Below are positions 8,605 to 17,939 of a stretch of DNA of 64,000 nucleotides, piece by piece. Position numbers and translations under genes: made by a program. Where the stretch lies: contig JAAZEM010000069.1 of the NCBI GenBank assembly GCA_012512265.1, positions 36,097 to 100,096 of the forward strand. Reading direction: 5' to 3'. The notes beneath the pieces are model-generated. The model ran no database searches. It was not told the origin of the DNA and worked only from the letters and a program-made list of their open reading frames with translations. Each line of letters opens with the position of its first letter. Within the stretch, counting starts at the first letter, position 1. Source of the DNA: Armatimonadota bacterium (GTDB taxonomy: Bacteria > Armatimonadota > JAAZEB01).

Positions 8605-11600
8605 TTACTCCAGCAGGTAATCCGTCACCCCTGCCTCGGGCGTGAAGCTCAGCCTCTCGCCCGCCTGAACCTTGGCGGTGGCAGGCTGATACGCTTCGTT
8701 GCGCGCCTGGATGCGCACCTGCGCGGGAGCCTTGCTAAGGAGCGCACGCGTGTCGACCGCGATGGCGCCGCACCCGCGGTCCGCCGGGATGCTCTTCAGG
8801 CGCATGTCCTTGTGGAACTCCGGCAGGCCCTCGGCCGGGAAGTGGTCCCAGGGCCCCAGGTTGCCGCACGGAACCAGGCGCCACCCCTTCGCTTCGCGCT
8901 TCAGCCACACCGCGCCCTGCGCCTCGACTGCCTCGACGCGCGCCGGGCGGTCGCCGGCGTTGAGATAGATGTACTCGGGGCAGCGGGTGTAATCGACGCG
9001 CCGGCCATCGATGAGGGCGCTAAACGCGAGGATCTCGCCCGGCTTGGTGATCAGCCAGCCGTAGGGTGGGAGACGATAGCCTTCCACCTCCCACTCCTGC
9101 TCGGGGTTGTAGTTGACGTGCACCGTGAGACCCCGGCTATACCGGACGCGCACCCGGCCGAGCTTGCGCGAGTCCTCGCGCAACGCCTGGCTGGTGGAGA
9201 CGAAGTTGCGGCCGTTGTGATAGTGGATCTCGGTGACACGGTCGGTGAGATACTCCTTCTGCACGCCCTGCATCAGCGCGTAGAGCTGGATCATGCGCGA
9301 GAGCGGCGGGAGATAGCTGTAGCCGATAATCAGCATGTGCCCGTAGGCAAGGCTGGCAGAGACGTACTGGTGGAACTCCACCGGCGCGGGCCATTCGCCC
9401 TTGTCGCCGTAGAGCCGGTTGGCCTGCTGGGCATCCCGGAAGAAGACCGAGGGCGCGTAGCCCATCATCGTGCCGTGATTCAGCGGGTGGATCTTCAGCA
9501 GGTCGAAGTCGACCAGCGGCGGGATCTTCGAGGCATCCTCGCCCATGAAGAGCGAGGCATAGTCCATATCGGCGATCCCGGCGTACATCCACCGGACGGC
9601 GCCCTCGCTCATCACCGTGCCATACCACTTGCGCGTCTCCAACATGCTGTCGCCGTTGAAGTAGATCTGGTCGCGCGCGATGCCGGCGCCGGGCACGCCC
9701 GCCTCGAAGTCACTCGCGTCGGGGCGCTGGCACGAGTGAGTGTCCATGTAGGCCGAATCGGGCGCGTAGTACTTGTGCGCCTTCTCGCCTACCAGACGGG
9801 CGAGCACGGGGAGGTAGTTCGCCTTCGCCCGGTAGTTGCCAAACCACCCTTCGGCGAGGTCGCCGTTCGGGCGCAGTGCGACGCAGTTCTCGTCGAAGAA
9901 CTCGTTCAGGGGGAACCAGTCGCGCAGGTCGCTATACGCGCCGAAGAGGTAGCCTAGCTCCTTGATCTCCTTGCGGTAGGCCTGGATCTGCTCCATGGTG
10001 AGCGAGGGGTGCGGCTTCCAGCGCGCGCTAAAGCCCTCGGCGAAGTCCTGCACGTAGAAGCGCGCGAAGTCGCACGTGATCACGTGGTCGATGCCATGCC
10101 GCTTCATCGTCCGCCACAGGTTTGGCTGGATGTAGCTTGCCATGGCGAACATGTAGGGCGCGAGGCGCTCCAGATGTGGCGTCGCGGGGTGCGGGATGTT
10201 GGGGAGCACCTCGGCGAATTCGGGCGAAACCGTGACCAGAACGCGCTCGCGCAGGTCGTTGCGCCGGCCATTGGTGAGCGGGAAGTACTCGGTGCCGGTC
10301 ATCAGCATCACGCCGTCTCCGCCCTGCGAAACCTGGCCGTTGATCCGGCTGCAGAGCGAGTGGTACCAGTCCGAGTAAACCGAGACAAAGACGTCGCGGC
10401 CGCAGGCAACGAGCGGGCCGGGGCCCATGCCGTAGGTAAGGTAGGGCACGGCGATGGGCCGGGCATCCGGCAACCCCACCACGCGCCCGAAGCCAAGCCC
10501 GGTGGCCGCGCCACCCGCGCAGGCGACGTCCACGACGAGGGTGGAGCCCCGAAGGGTGTAGGTGGCCTCCCACGTGGTACCTTGCTCCCAGCGCGCGGTG
10601 AGCCGGCGGTTTGCCAGCTTCGCGGAGACAAGTTTCGGCGCGCCTGCCCGTGCGCTGCCCGGGGCCTCATGCTTCAGCTCGCCGCCAGCCATCGGCTGGA
10701 ACCACGGACCGTCGTTCCAGCGCGCGCTGATGCCGTCGAACAGGCCCTTGGTTGGATCTACGCGGTACTGGAGCACGCCGGCCTGGGTGCGGCAGGTGAA
10801 GAGCGCGCCCGGGGCGGCCGCTTCCACCTGCGTCTTCACGCCTCGGGGCGGTGTGGGGAGCATCCCATCATCCGAGATCGGGAAAGCAGGCTTGGCGGGC
10901 CGCGTGTTGGCCGTGAACGGCTTGCGGTTGCGCGTGTAGAAGGCGAGTGACTCCAGGGTGAGCCGGCGGGGCTTCTCGGCCCGGCCCACATTGATCTCCA
11001 GTCCGGTGAAATGCATCGGGAAGCGCGCGCCGGCAAGCGCCCGGCTCTCAAGCACTCCGTGGAGAAGCTGCCAGTAGGTGCTGGTCACTGTGCCCATATC
11101 GATGGCGAAATCGCGGCCGGCAGCATCCACCAGGTGGGCCACCACGTTGGGATGGCGCTCTTTCATGCGCTCCGTCTCGGAGTAGAGCCACAGGTTCGCG
11201 GCATCGAACCGGCCCTCGATCAGGATCGGCTCGGCCGGACGCAGGAGGATCGCTGCCGCCTTCTCGTTAGGGCCCCAGGTGACCTGCGCGCCCCGGTCGC
11301 GCCACAGGCGGTACTTCTCGGAGAGCTGGACGGAGGCATCCACCTCACCGATAACGGACGCGCTCCAGCCCTTCAGGTCGCCGAATGCCACCTGCGCCCG
11401 CGGGTTCTCCTGCCGGCCCGTCCAGACCACCTCGTAGGGGCGCTCTCCCGGGCGCGAATCGGCGGGGAGAGCCGGGTTCACCGGAATGGGGCGTATCTCC
11501 TCGGCGGCCTCCATCGCGCGGCGCAGCCGGGCCACCTCGCTCGTGCTCAGGACGCCCAGCTTCGCGTCGCTGATTACCAGCGGCGCGCGGTCTCGATTGA

Positions 11601-12132
11601 CCGCCGCGGGCAGCTCCGGCATCGTGTGCCGGAACGCGATGGTGATGCTCTCGCCCGGAGTGACCATTCCGGTGAGATCGAACAGGAAGTCGGCATCTCG
11701 CCCGGTGCCCCCGAAGGTGACCTCCCCATTCTGGGCAAAGACGGTCATCCACCGGTTCAGCCGGGAGTCGTACCAGGCGAAGTGGTAGTCGGTTTTGGGC
11801 GGGTCGAAGTAGGGCAGCTTGTTGAGGAGGCGCCTGCGAAGCACCGATTCCGAGAGGGGCACTCCATCAATGAGCACTTGCATTACGTAGTTGCACCCGC
11901 CGCCGCCCAGGATGCACGCCTTGAGCTGGAGGAGCGGGCGCTCCTCTGCCGAGCAAGCGGGTACAGTGACGCGTGCCGACCACTCCTGCCCGGCTTCCAC
12001 CTCCAGGCGATCTTCGTGAATGGGCACCGCGCGCTGAAGCGGCGGCACGTCCGGCTGTGGCGCCGCAGTGGCCGGGCGGCACGCCAGGAGCGCCCAGGCC
12101 GCAAGAACCAGGATGCTTTGAATTGCTCGCAT
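8605..12132 (-). CDS. Large secreted glycoside-hydrolase-like protein, family not recognised
   Basis: 1175 aa. A signal sequence (hydrophobic LVLAAWALLAC, then ATA-A) suggests export; LLAC is a poor lipobox. The N-terminal third is beta-rich with a repeated CBM-like look. From about residue 660 a TIM-barrel-like region follows (HGIDHVITCDFARFYVQDF, then KELGYLFGAYSDLRDWFP). Candidate active-site acids are Asp in SAYMDTHS (about 795) and Glu in VMSEGAVRWMYAG (about 840). The C-terminus is beta-sandwich-like. This layout resembles endo-acting retaining glycosidases such as GH101 or DUF5696 proteins, but I cannot assign a family. AGGAGAG precedes the ATG. Divergent from the heparinase-like gene. 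Confidence 0.7.
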   Translation of the reverse strand: MRAIQSILVLAAWALLACRPATAAPQPDVPPLQRAVPIHEDRLEVEAGQEWSARVTVPACSAEERPLLQLKACILGGGGCNYVMQVLIDGVPLSESVLRRRLLNKLPYFDPPKTDYHFAWYDSRLNRWMTVFAQNGEVTFGGTGRDADFLFDLTGMVTPGESITIAFRHTMPELPAAVNRDRAPLVISDAKLGVLSTSEVARLRRAMEAAEEIRPIPVNPALPADSRPGERPYEVVWTGRQENPRAQVAFGDLKGWSASVIGEVDASVQLSEKYRLWRDRGAQVTWGPNEKAAAILLRPAEPILIEGRFDAANLWLYSETERMKERHPNVVAHLVDAAGRDFAIDMGTVTSTYWQLLHGVLESRALAGARFPMHFTGLEINVGRAEKPRRLTLESLAFYTRNRKPFTANTRPAKPAFPISDDGMLPTPPRGVKTQVEAAAPGALFTCRTQAGVLQYRVDPTKGLFDGISARWNDGPWFQPMAGGELKHEAPGSARAGAPKLVSAKLANRRLTARWEQGTTWEATYTLRGSTLVVDVACAGGAATGLGFGRVVGLPDARPIAVPYLTYGMGPGPLVACGRDVFVSVYSDWYHSLCSRINGQVSQGGDGVMLMTGTEYFPLTNGRRNDLRERVLVTVSPEFAEVLPNIPHPATPHLERLAPYMFAMASYIQPNLWRTMKRHGIDHVITCDFARFYVQDFAEGFSARWKPHPSLTMEQIQAYRKEIKELGYLFGAYSDLRDWFPLNEFFDENCVALRPNGDLAEGWFGNYRAKANYLPVLARLVGEKAHKYYAPDSAYMDTHSCQRPDASDFEAGVPGAGIARDQIYFNGDSMLETRKWYGTVMSEGAVRWMYAGIADMDYASLFMGEDASKIPPLVDFDLLKIHPLNHGTMMGYAPSVFFRDAQQANRLYGDKGEWPAPVEFHQYVSASLAYGHMLIIGYSYLPPLSRMIQLYALMQGVQKEYLTDRVTEIHYHNGRNFVSTSQALREDSRKLGRVRVRYSRGLTVHVNYNPEQEWEVEGYRLPPYGWLITKPGEILAFSALIDGRRVDYTRCPEYIYLNAGDRPARVEAVEAQGAVWLKREAKGWRLVPCGNLGPWDHFPAEGLPEFHKDMRLKSIPADRGCGAIAVDTRALLSKAPAQVRIQARNEAYQPATAKVQAGERLSFTPEAGVTDYLLE

Positions 12133-12441
12133 GAATCTCTCCTGCTCAGTCTAGTTCTGCCAGGTGGTGGAGCGGAGCCTCTCTCTCGCCAGTGCCTCTG
12201 CGCCGGCCCACGGAATCTACCTCGAACCCCAAGCCCGCCTGTACCACTCGGTTTTCTCCGACCGGCCCGGGGGATCCTGCGTGTCCAGGCCAGAGACCAG
12301 GGGGAGGAGCGGGGCGACGTGCCCGTTTCGGGCCGGCGCAGGGAATACCGGGCCCGATCCCGAACAGGGTCCTGGCAGCCCGCGACGGGGCGGAGCGGCC
12401 GGAGCTAATGGCTACCACGTGCAGCGCATAGGAGCATCAAC
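12133..12441. other. Divergent intergenic region, no recognisable element
   Basis: 309 bp separate the start of the 1175-aa glycosidase-like gene from the heparinase-like gene, so it should carry both promoters. No consensus -35/-10 pair, operator palindrome or repeat was seen. An AGGAGC ribosome-binding site lies just before the rightward ATG. Confidence 0.5.
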
Positions 12442-14922
12442 ATGAGAGTGAGCATGTGCAGATCTCGTCCTCCTGCGGTCTCCGAGCGTCCATCCGGCGG
12501 TATCACCCGCTCACGCTTTGGTCGCTCTCTCTTGCTTCTCTTGGCCTGGAGCCTGGCGCCGGCTGCGGCGGCGCCGGTGCTGGACGAAACGCCCGCCGTC
12601 GAGGGGGAGTGGGGCTATCGCCCGGGCCCTGGCACAGTGTCGCAGGTCACCCCGCCCGGCTTCACGTGGCGGCCGACGCAAGGGATCGTCAGCTACGAGC
12701 TGGAGTGCGGTAAGGGCAAGGGCTTCCAGGAGATCGCCTACCGCGCCGAGGGGATCACGATGAACGTGCACTGCCCGCCGCGCGTTCTCCCGCCGGGCGT
12801 CTATACCTGGCGCTATCGCGGCAAAGACGCGGAGGGCCAGCTCACCCCCTGGAGCCAGGCGCGCACCTTCGAGATCGCCAAATCGGCGGTGGAGATGCCG
12901 TTGCCAACGCGCGAGGAGCTGCTGGCGCGCGTGCCGAAGACACACCCGCGCCTCCTCATGCGCCCCGAGGATGTCGCCCGGCTGCGCGAGCGCGCGCGCG
13001 GCGACCTCAAGCCGCAGTTCGACCGCCTGGTTCAGCGGTGCGAGCAGCTGCTCCAGTCGCCCCCGCCGACGGCGGAGCCGCCGAAGTACCCCCCGGGCAC
13101 GGTGCGCAACAGCGAGGAGTGGCGCAAGATCTGGTGGGGAAACCGCACCTACACCATCGCGGCGCTCGATAGTGCGGCGACGCTTGCCTTCACCCGGCTC
13201 ATCGGTGGCAAGGAGGAGTACGGCCAGCTCGCGCGGCGGATCCTGATGGAGTGCGCGAAGTGGGACCCCAAGGGGAGCACCGGCTACATCTATAACGACG
13301 AGGCCGGCATGCCCTATAACTGGGGCTTCAGCCGCACCTACACCTTCGTTTACGACCTCCTCACCGAGGATGAGCGCGCCATCTGCCGCCGCGTGATGAA
13401 GATCCGCGGCGATGAGATGTACCGGCATCTCTACCCGCGCCACCTGTGGAGGCCCTACAACAGCCATAGCAACCGCGCATGGCACAAGCTGGGCGAGATC
13501 GGGATCGCTTTCCTGGGCGAGGTGGAAGGCGCCGAGGACTGGGTGTGGTTCGCGGCCAACGTCTTCGCCAACGTCTATCCCGTCTGGTCGGATGATGACG
13601 GCGGTTGGCACGAGGGGATGGCGTATTGGGCGAGCTACCTGGAGCGGTTCAGCTTCTGGGCGGATACGATGAAGCCGGTCCTGGGGCTGGATGCCTACAA
13701 GAAGCCGTTCTTCTCGCAGGTGGGCTACTACCCGATGTACCTCATGCCGCCCGGAACCGCCGACGGTGGGTTTGGTGACCTCACCCCCGAGCGCAAGGCG
13801 TCTTCCAACGCCCGGCTGGTGGCCACGTTCGCCGCGCAGGCGGGGAACGGCCATTGGCAGTGGTACGTGGAGCAGGTGGGGGGAAGCCCCACGACCGGAG
13901 GCTACATCGGCTTCGTGCGCGGCACGCTCCCCCCGGTGAAACCGGTGCCGCCCGATGACCTCCCAACCTCGCGCCTCTTCAAGGGCACGGGCCTGGCGGT
14001 TCTGAACACCTCCCTGAAGCACGCGAAGGAGAACGTACGCGTCCTCTTCAAATCGAGCCCATTCGGCACGCAGTCGCACGGCTACGAGGCGAACAACGCC
14101 TTCTCACTGATCGCCTACGGCGAGCGCCTCCTGGTGCAGACCGGCCGGCGCGATTCCTATGGCACGCCGCACCACAGAGACTGGATGTGGTCGACGCGCT
14201 CGGTCAACGCGATCACCGTTGATGGCCACGGCCAGGTGCCCCACTCGGCGGCCTCGCGCGGTGAGATCACCGCGTTTAAGACGACGCCGGCGGTCGATAT
14301 CGTCGTCGGCGAGGCGGGCGACACCTATCGCGTGGTGCCCACCGCCCAAGAGAGGGAGCAGGGGGCCCAGGAGCGCAAGCTGCTTGACCGGTTCACGCGC
14401 ACGCTCGTCTTCCTGAAGCCCGATGTTCTGGTGGTCTACGACCGCCTGGTGGCAAAGCAGCCTTCCACCTTTGAGTACTGGCTGCACGCCGTCAACCAGT
14501 TTGAGACGCTCGCTCCGAACTCGCTCCGAACGCAGACGGGCGACGTCGCCTGCGACATCGACATCCTGACGCCGGCCGGGCTGAAGTTCCACCAGACGAA
14601 CGAGTATGACCCGAACCCGCGCCCGAGGATCACGATTCGCGAGTGGCACCTGACGGCGACGACCCCCGAGAAGCGCCAGCAGGTGGAGTTCGTTACCCTC
14701 TGCGCGCCGCGCAAGGCATCCGAGGCCCCGCTGCCCAAGCCCACCTTGGAGAGTGTCGACGGCGGCTATGTGCTCCGCGTCCGGCTCCGCGATGGCGAGG
14801 CGACGGTGCTGCTCCCCGCGCGCGAGGGCGCCGTACTGAGAGCCGATGGCCTGGAGAGCCGGGGCGCGATCGTCGTCCAGCGCGCCACTCCCCGGGGGCG
14901 CACGCGGGTGGAGGTGCCGTAG
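12442..14922 (+). CDS. Heparinase II/III-family polysaccharide lyase-like protein with DUF4962-type N-terminus
   Basis: 826 aa with a signal peptide (RSLLLLLAWSLAPAAAAP). Residues about 50-140 form a fibronectin-like sandwich (GFTWRPTQGIVSYELE). An alpha/alpha-toroid follows (THPRLLMRPEDVARLRER, NSHSNRAWHKLGEIG, DDGGWHEGMAYWASYLERF), and a C-terminal beta-sandwich begins near residue 540 with SHGYEANNAFSLIAYGERLL, the counterpart of the SHGHADxNSF element of heparinase II. The family cleaves uronic-acid-containing polysaccharides by beta-elimination; substrate unknown. It heads a rightward run of genes through 22.4 kb. Confidence 0.85.
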   Translation: MRVSMCRSRPPAVSERPSGGITRSRFGRSLLLLLAWSLAPAAAAPVLDETPAVEGEWGYRPGPGTVSQVTPPGFTWRPTQGIVSYELECGKGKGFQEIAYRAEGITMNVHCPPRVLPPGVYTWRYRGKDAEGQLTPWSQARTFEIAKSAVEMPLPTREELLARVPKTHPRLLMRPEDVARLRERARGDLKPQFDRLVQRCEQLLQSPPPTAEPPKYPPGTVRNSEEWRKIWWGNRTYTIAALDSAATLAFTRLIGGKEEYGQLARRILMECAKWDPKGSTGYIYNDEAGMPYNWGFSRTYTFVYDLLTEDERAICRRVMKIRGDEMYRHLYPRHLWRPYNSHSNRAWHKLGEIGIAFLGEVEGAEDWVWFAANVFANVYPVWSDDDGGWHEGMAYWASYLERFSFWADTMKPVLGLDAYKKPFFSQVGYYPMYLMPPGTADGGFGDLTPERKASSNARLVATFAAQAGNGHWQWYVEQVGGSPTTGGYIGFVRGTLPPVKPVPPDDLPTSRLFKGTGLAVLNTSLKHAKENVRVLFKSSPFGTQSHGYEANNAFSLIAYGERLLVQTGRRDSYGTPHHRDWMWSTRSVNAITVDGHGQVPHSAASRGEITAFKTTPAVDIVVGEAGDTYRVVPTAQEREQGAQERKLLDRFTRTLVFLKPDVLVVYDRLVAKQPSTFEYWLHAVNQFETLAPNSLRTQTGDVACDIDILTPAGLKFHQTNEYDPNPRPRITIREWHLTATTPEKRQQVEFVTLCAPRKASEAPLPKPTLESVDGGYVLRVRLRDGEATVLLPAREGAVLRADGLESRGAIVVQRATPRGRTRVEVP

Positions 14923-14947
14923 CTCCAGGGGTGACGGGCAACCCGGC

Positions 14948-15098
14948 GCGAGGAGGCCCACCTCCTCGCTGCTTGTGAGCGAAGCCCTGTCGGGCTGGGT
15001 TGGATTGCACGTCCGGGCGCCTGAGAGCGGCAAGGGCTGGGAGGGGGAGCCCCGAAGGAGCTTTGCCGGAAAGCAGCGCGGAGCTTCGAGCTCCGCGC
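14948..15098 (+). repeat. Full copy of hairpin-ended repeat R2
   Basis: The left hairpin is GCGAGGAGG/CCTCCTCGC (14948-14969, loop CCCA); the right is GCGCGGAGCT/AGCTCCGCGC (15076-15098, loop TCG). Inside, facing inward, each hairpin is followed by a TGCTT-N-AAGCCC type word (TGCTTGTGAGCGAAGCCC on the left; its inverted relative GAGCTTTGCCGGAAAGCA on the right). The stems differ between copies but keep pairing. It fills the gap between the heparinase-like and sialidase-like genes. Confidence 0.65.
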
Positions 15099-15156
15099 CC
15101 GGGGTGGACCAGGCGCCTGGGCGAGCCCCGAGGTACTCGCGAGCGAAAGGAGCGCG

Positions 15157-16305
15157 ATGGCAGAACCACGGCTACGCCTGGCGCGGCACGCCGCGCCGGA
15201 GGAGTGGGCGAAGTACGAGACGGCCCACCGGCAGTTCCAGGGGATTCCCGGGATCGAGCGGATGCCGGATGGCCGGCTGTGGGCCACGTGGTACTCAGGC
15301 GGCACGGGCGAAGGCCCGGAGAATTTCGTTCTGCTCGTGACGAGCCAGGACGACGGCCTCACCTGGAGCGAGCCACTCGCCGTCGTGGATCCCCCGGGCC
15401 ACACGCGCGCCTTCGACCCGTGCCTCTGGCGCGACCCGCTCGGCCGGCTCTGGTGGTTCTGGGCGGAGAGCGATAGCCCGAAGATGGGCGAGATCATGGA
15501 TGGCCGCGGGGGCGTGTGGGCCGCCCGGCTGGAGGGGGAGTCGCCCGAGGAGCTCAAGTTCACCCGCCCGGTCCGGATCGCCAATGGCGTCATGATGAAC
15601 AAGCCCACGGTGCTTTCCAACGGCGAGTGGCTCCTCCCGACGGCGGTGTGGGCGTGCTGGCACGTGAAGGCGGAGGATCTGGCCGGGGAGCGCTTCTCGA
15701 ACGCTACCGTCTCGACCGATGCCGGGGAGAGCTTCACCCTCCGCGGGGGCGCCGACGTGCCGGATCGCTGCTTTGACGAGCATCTTTTCGTGGAGCTCAA
15801 CGATGGCCGGGTGTGGTGTCTGGTGCGCACCTTCTATGGCATCGGCCAGAGCTTTTCGAGCGACCAGGGGCGGACCTGGACCCCGGGCGAGGACTCCGGG
15901 CTGGGCGGGCCGAACTCGCGCTTCTTCATCCGCCGGCTGGCTTCCGGGCGGCTGCTCCTGGTGAACCACATCGATGTCACCGCAATGGAATCCGGGCAGG
16001 CCTGGCGCGCCGGAAGGTCGTGGCGCCGGCGCTCACACCTGGCCGCGCTCCTCACCGAGGATGAGGGCGCGACCTGGATCGGCCCGCTGCTCCTGGACGA
16101 GCGCGACGGCGTCTCCTATCCCGATGGCGTGCAGGCCGAAGACGGGCGCATCTTTATCATTTACGATCACGATCGCGCCGGGGCGGGGGAGATCCTCCTG
16201 GCGTGCTTCCGCGAAGAGGATATTCTGGCGGGAGCATGTGTGTCGCCCGATGCTTTCTTGCGGCGGTTGGTGAACCGGACCGGAGGCGTGCAAAGCCCTC
16301 GGTGA
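15157..16305 (+). CDS. Sialidase-like BNR/Asp-box protein
   Basis: 382 aa with no signal peptide. A six-bladed beta-propeller is indicated by four Asp boxes: SQDDGLTW (about 64), STDAGESF, SSDQGRTW and TEDEGATW, plus an N-terminal GIERMPDGRLWATWYSGG. Such proteins are annotated as exo-alpha-sialidases, but many cytoplasmic versions have not been tested and may act on other glycosides. AAGGAG precedes the ATG. 17 bp separate it from the next gene. Confidence 0.85.
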   Translation: MAEPRLRLARHAAPEEWAKYETAHRQFQGIPGIERMPDGRLWATWYSGGTGEGPENFVLLVTSQDDGLTWSEPLAVVDPPGHTRAFDPCLWRDPLGRLWWFWAESDSPKMGEIMDGRGGVWAARLEGESPEELKFTRPVRIANGVMMNKPTVLSNGEWLLPTAVWACWHVKAEDLAGERFSNATVSTDAGESFTLRGGADVPDRCFDEHLFVELNDGRVWCLVRTFYGIGQSFSSDQGRTWTPGEDSGLGGPNSRFFIRRLASGRLLLVNHIDVTAMESGQAWRAGRSWRRRSHLAALLTEDEGATWIGPLLLDERDGVSYPDGVQAEDGRIFIIYDHDRAGAGEILLACFREEDILAGACVSPDAFLRRLVNRTGGVQSPR

Positions 16306-16322
16306 GAGTGGGGAGAAGAAGC

Positions 16323-17939
16323 GTGCGAAAGTTCTGGATGGCGTGCCTGGCAGTGCTGCTGGCCTGCGCGGGGGCGTGCCTGGCCGGCGAGGCGAGGCAA
16401 CCGCGGACGCTCTACGTCAACAACGTCACGGGGAGCGACCGCTTTGATGGGTTGAGGCCCGATCCCGCTGGCGACGGCGTGAGCGGGCCGTTCGCGAGCA
16501 TCGCGAAGGCGTTTGCCTCGGTGGAGACGTCGGACCGGATTGAGATTGCCAACACGGGGAAGCCCTACGCGGGCGGCAACACCCTCGTCAAGGCGGGCGG
16601 CACGGCGACGCAACCGCTCGTCATCAACGGCAACGGCGCGGTGATCTCCGGGCTGGGCCGCGTGCCGAAAGAGAAGTGGTCGGTCGTGCGCCAGGGGATC
16701 GTGGCGACCGAGTTCTGGCCGATGTCGAACCTGTTGAAGGGCTACCGCCCGATTCAGCACTGGATCGGGAGCCCGCAGATCTGGTGGCTGGATGGCCGGC
16801 CGGCGCCAAACTGCACGAGCGAGGATGAGCTTCTGCGTACCGAGGGCGGCTTCTACTGGAACAAGCCCCGGCGCCAGGTGTGGGTACACCTGCCTGCCGG
16901 CAAGACGCTCGATGACGTGGAGATCCTCATCCCGGTGCATGGCACCTGCATCTGCATCAACACCGATTTCGTGGTGGTCCGTGACCTGCGCGCCATCTTT
17001 TCGTGGAACGACGGCTTCGACACGCACGGCACGGGCAAGCATATCGTCTTCCAGCGGTGCATTGCCACGGACAACTGCGGCCAGGGTTTTTCGGTCCACG
17101 ACACGAACGTGGCGCTCTACGAAGAGTGCCTGGCGGAACGGAACGCGAGCTCCGGCTCGTGCGACGTGAATGAGTGCCACTCCTACTACCGCCGGTGCGT
17201 CTTCGTGAACAACACTTTTGAGGCCGGGGTGTACGGCCACGACCAGTCGCAGCACACCTACGAGGATTGTCTTATCCTGGGCAACACGCCGTTCGAGCAG
17301 GTGTGGCAGCGCGGCTTCTCACGGATGAACTTCATCAACTGCGTCATCCGCGGGAACTCGGAGCGCTCTACCGGGCTCATCTCCGCGGCGCACGGCGCCC
17401 TCCACTTCCGCGAGTGCACCCTGGCCGACGCCGCCTATGTCTGCCGCCTAACGGACGCAGAGACCGCCTCACTTTCGATCACCCACTCCATCCTGGCGCG
17501 GTGCAAGGAGCCGTTCCTGACGCTGCCGAACTCCAAGCCGCGGGTGATCCTCCGCGACAACATCTACCACGATGGCCCGGGCGTGCAGGTGGGCGACCGT
17601 GTCTTCGGGCCGGAGGCGTGGGAGGACTACCAGAAGAGCACGGGGCTGGACGCGGGCTCGGTGTGGCGCGACCCGGGCCTGGGTGGGGTGTTTGCCCTCC
17701 AGCTGTTGCCGGGCTCGCCGGTGCTTGCCCTCCGCGGGCAGCGGCCGCCCCAGCGCATCGGTGCCGTGCTCCCGCCCTCCGTGTGGGAGCTGTATGCCCG
17801 AACCCGGAATGAGGTGGCCACCCCCGCGGGGATCGTGAAGCGGCCGGCGGCGCGCTCGGCCGTGCCGGCACCCCTTCGGATGGGATCGGCGAGAGGATGG
17901 GAGCCCCACGTCGTTGGGCTGCTTGGAAGGAGCACCTGA
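16323..17939 (+). CDS. Secreted right-handed parallel beta-helix protein
   Basis: 538 aa from GTG 16323, chosen because GGAGAAGAA precedes it and it opens with a signal peptide (VRKFWMACLAVLLACAGACL). The mature N-terminus has the common PRTLYVNNVTGSDRFDGL of secreted beta-helix enzymes. A run of short strand repeats with N/C/H-rich turns follows (FVVVRDLRAIFSWNDGFDTH, HIVFQRCIATDNCGQGFSVH, YYRRCVFVNNTFEAG). The fold is shared by pectate lyases, polygalacturonases and epimerases; I cannot identify the catalytic residues. The stop overlaps the next ATG by one base (TGATG), implying translational coupling. Confidence 0.82.
   Translation: MRKFWMACLAVLLACAGACLAGEARQPRTLYVNNVTGSDRFDGLRPDPAGDGVSGPFASIAKAFASVETSDRIEIANTGKPYAGGNTLVKAGGTATQPLVINGNGAVISGLGRVPKEKWSVVRQGIVATEFWPMSNLLKGYRPIQHWIGSPQIWWLDGRPAPNCTSEDELLRTEGGFYWNKPRRQVWVHLPAGKTLDDVEILIPVHGTCICINTDFVVVRDLRAIFSWNDGFDTHGTGKHIVFQRCIATDNCGQGFSVHDTNVALYEECLAERNASSGSCDVNECHSYYRRCVFVNNTFEAGVYGHDQSQHTYEDCLILGNTPFEQVWQRGFSRMNFINCVIRGNSERSTGLISAAHGALHFRECTLADAAYVCRLTDAETASLSITHSILARCKEPFLTLPNSKPRVILRDNIYHDGPGVQVGDRVFGPEAWEDYQKSTGLDAGSVWRDPGLGGVFALQLLPGSPVLALRGQRPPQRIGAVLPPSVWELYARTRNEVATPAGIVKRPAARSAVPAPLRMGSARGWEPHVVGLLGRST

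Noticed and set aside
8479..12408. Long rightward frames opposite the 1175-aa gene
   Set aside because: The leftward protein has a signal peptide, ribosome-binding site and domain-like structure; the rightward frames have none and one crosses the terminator region.
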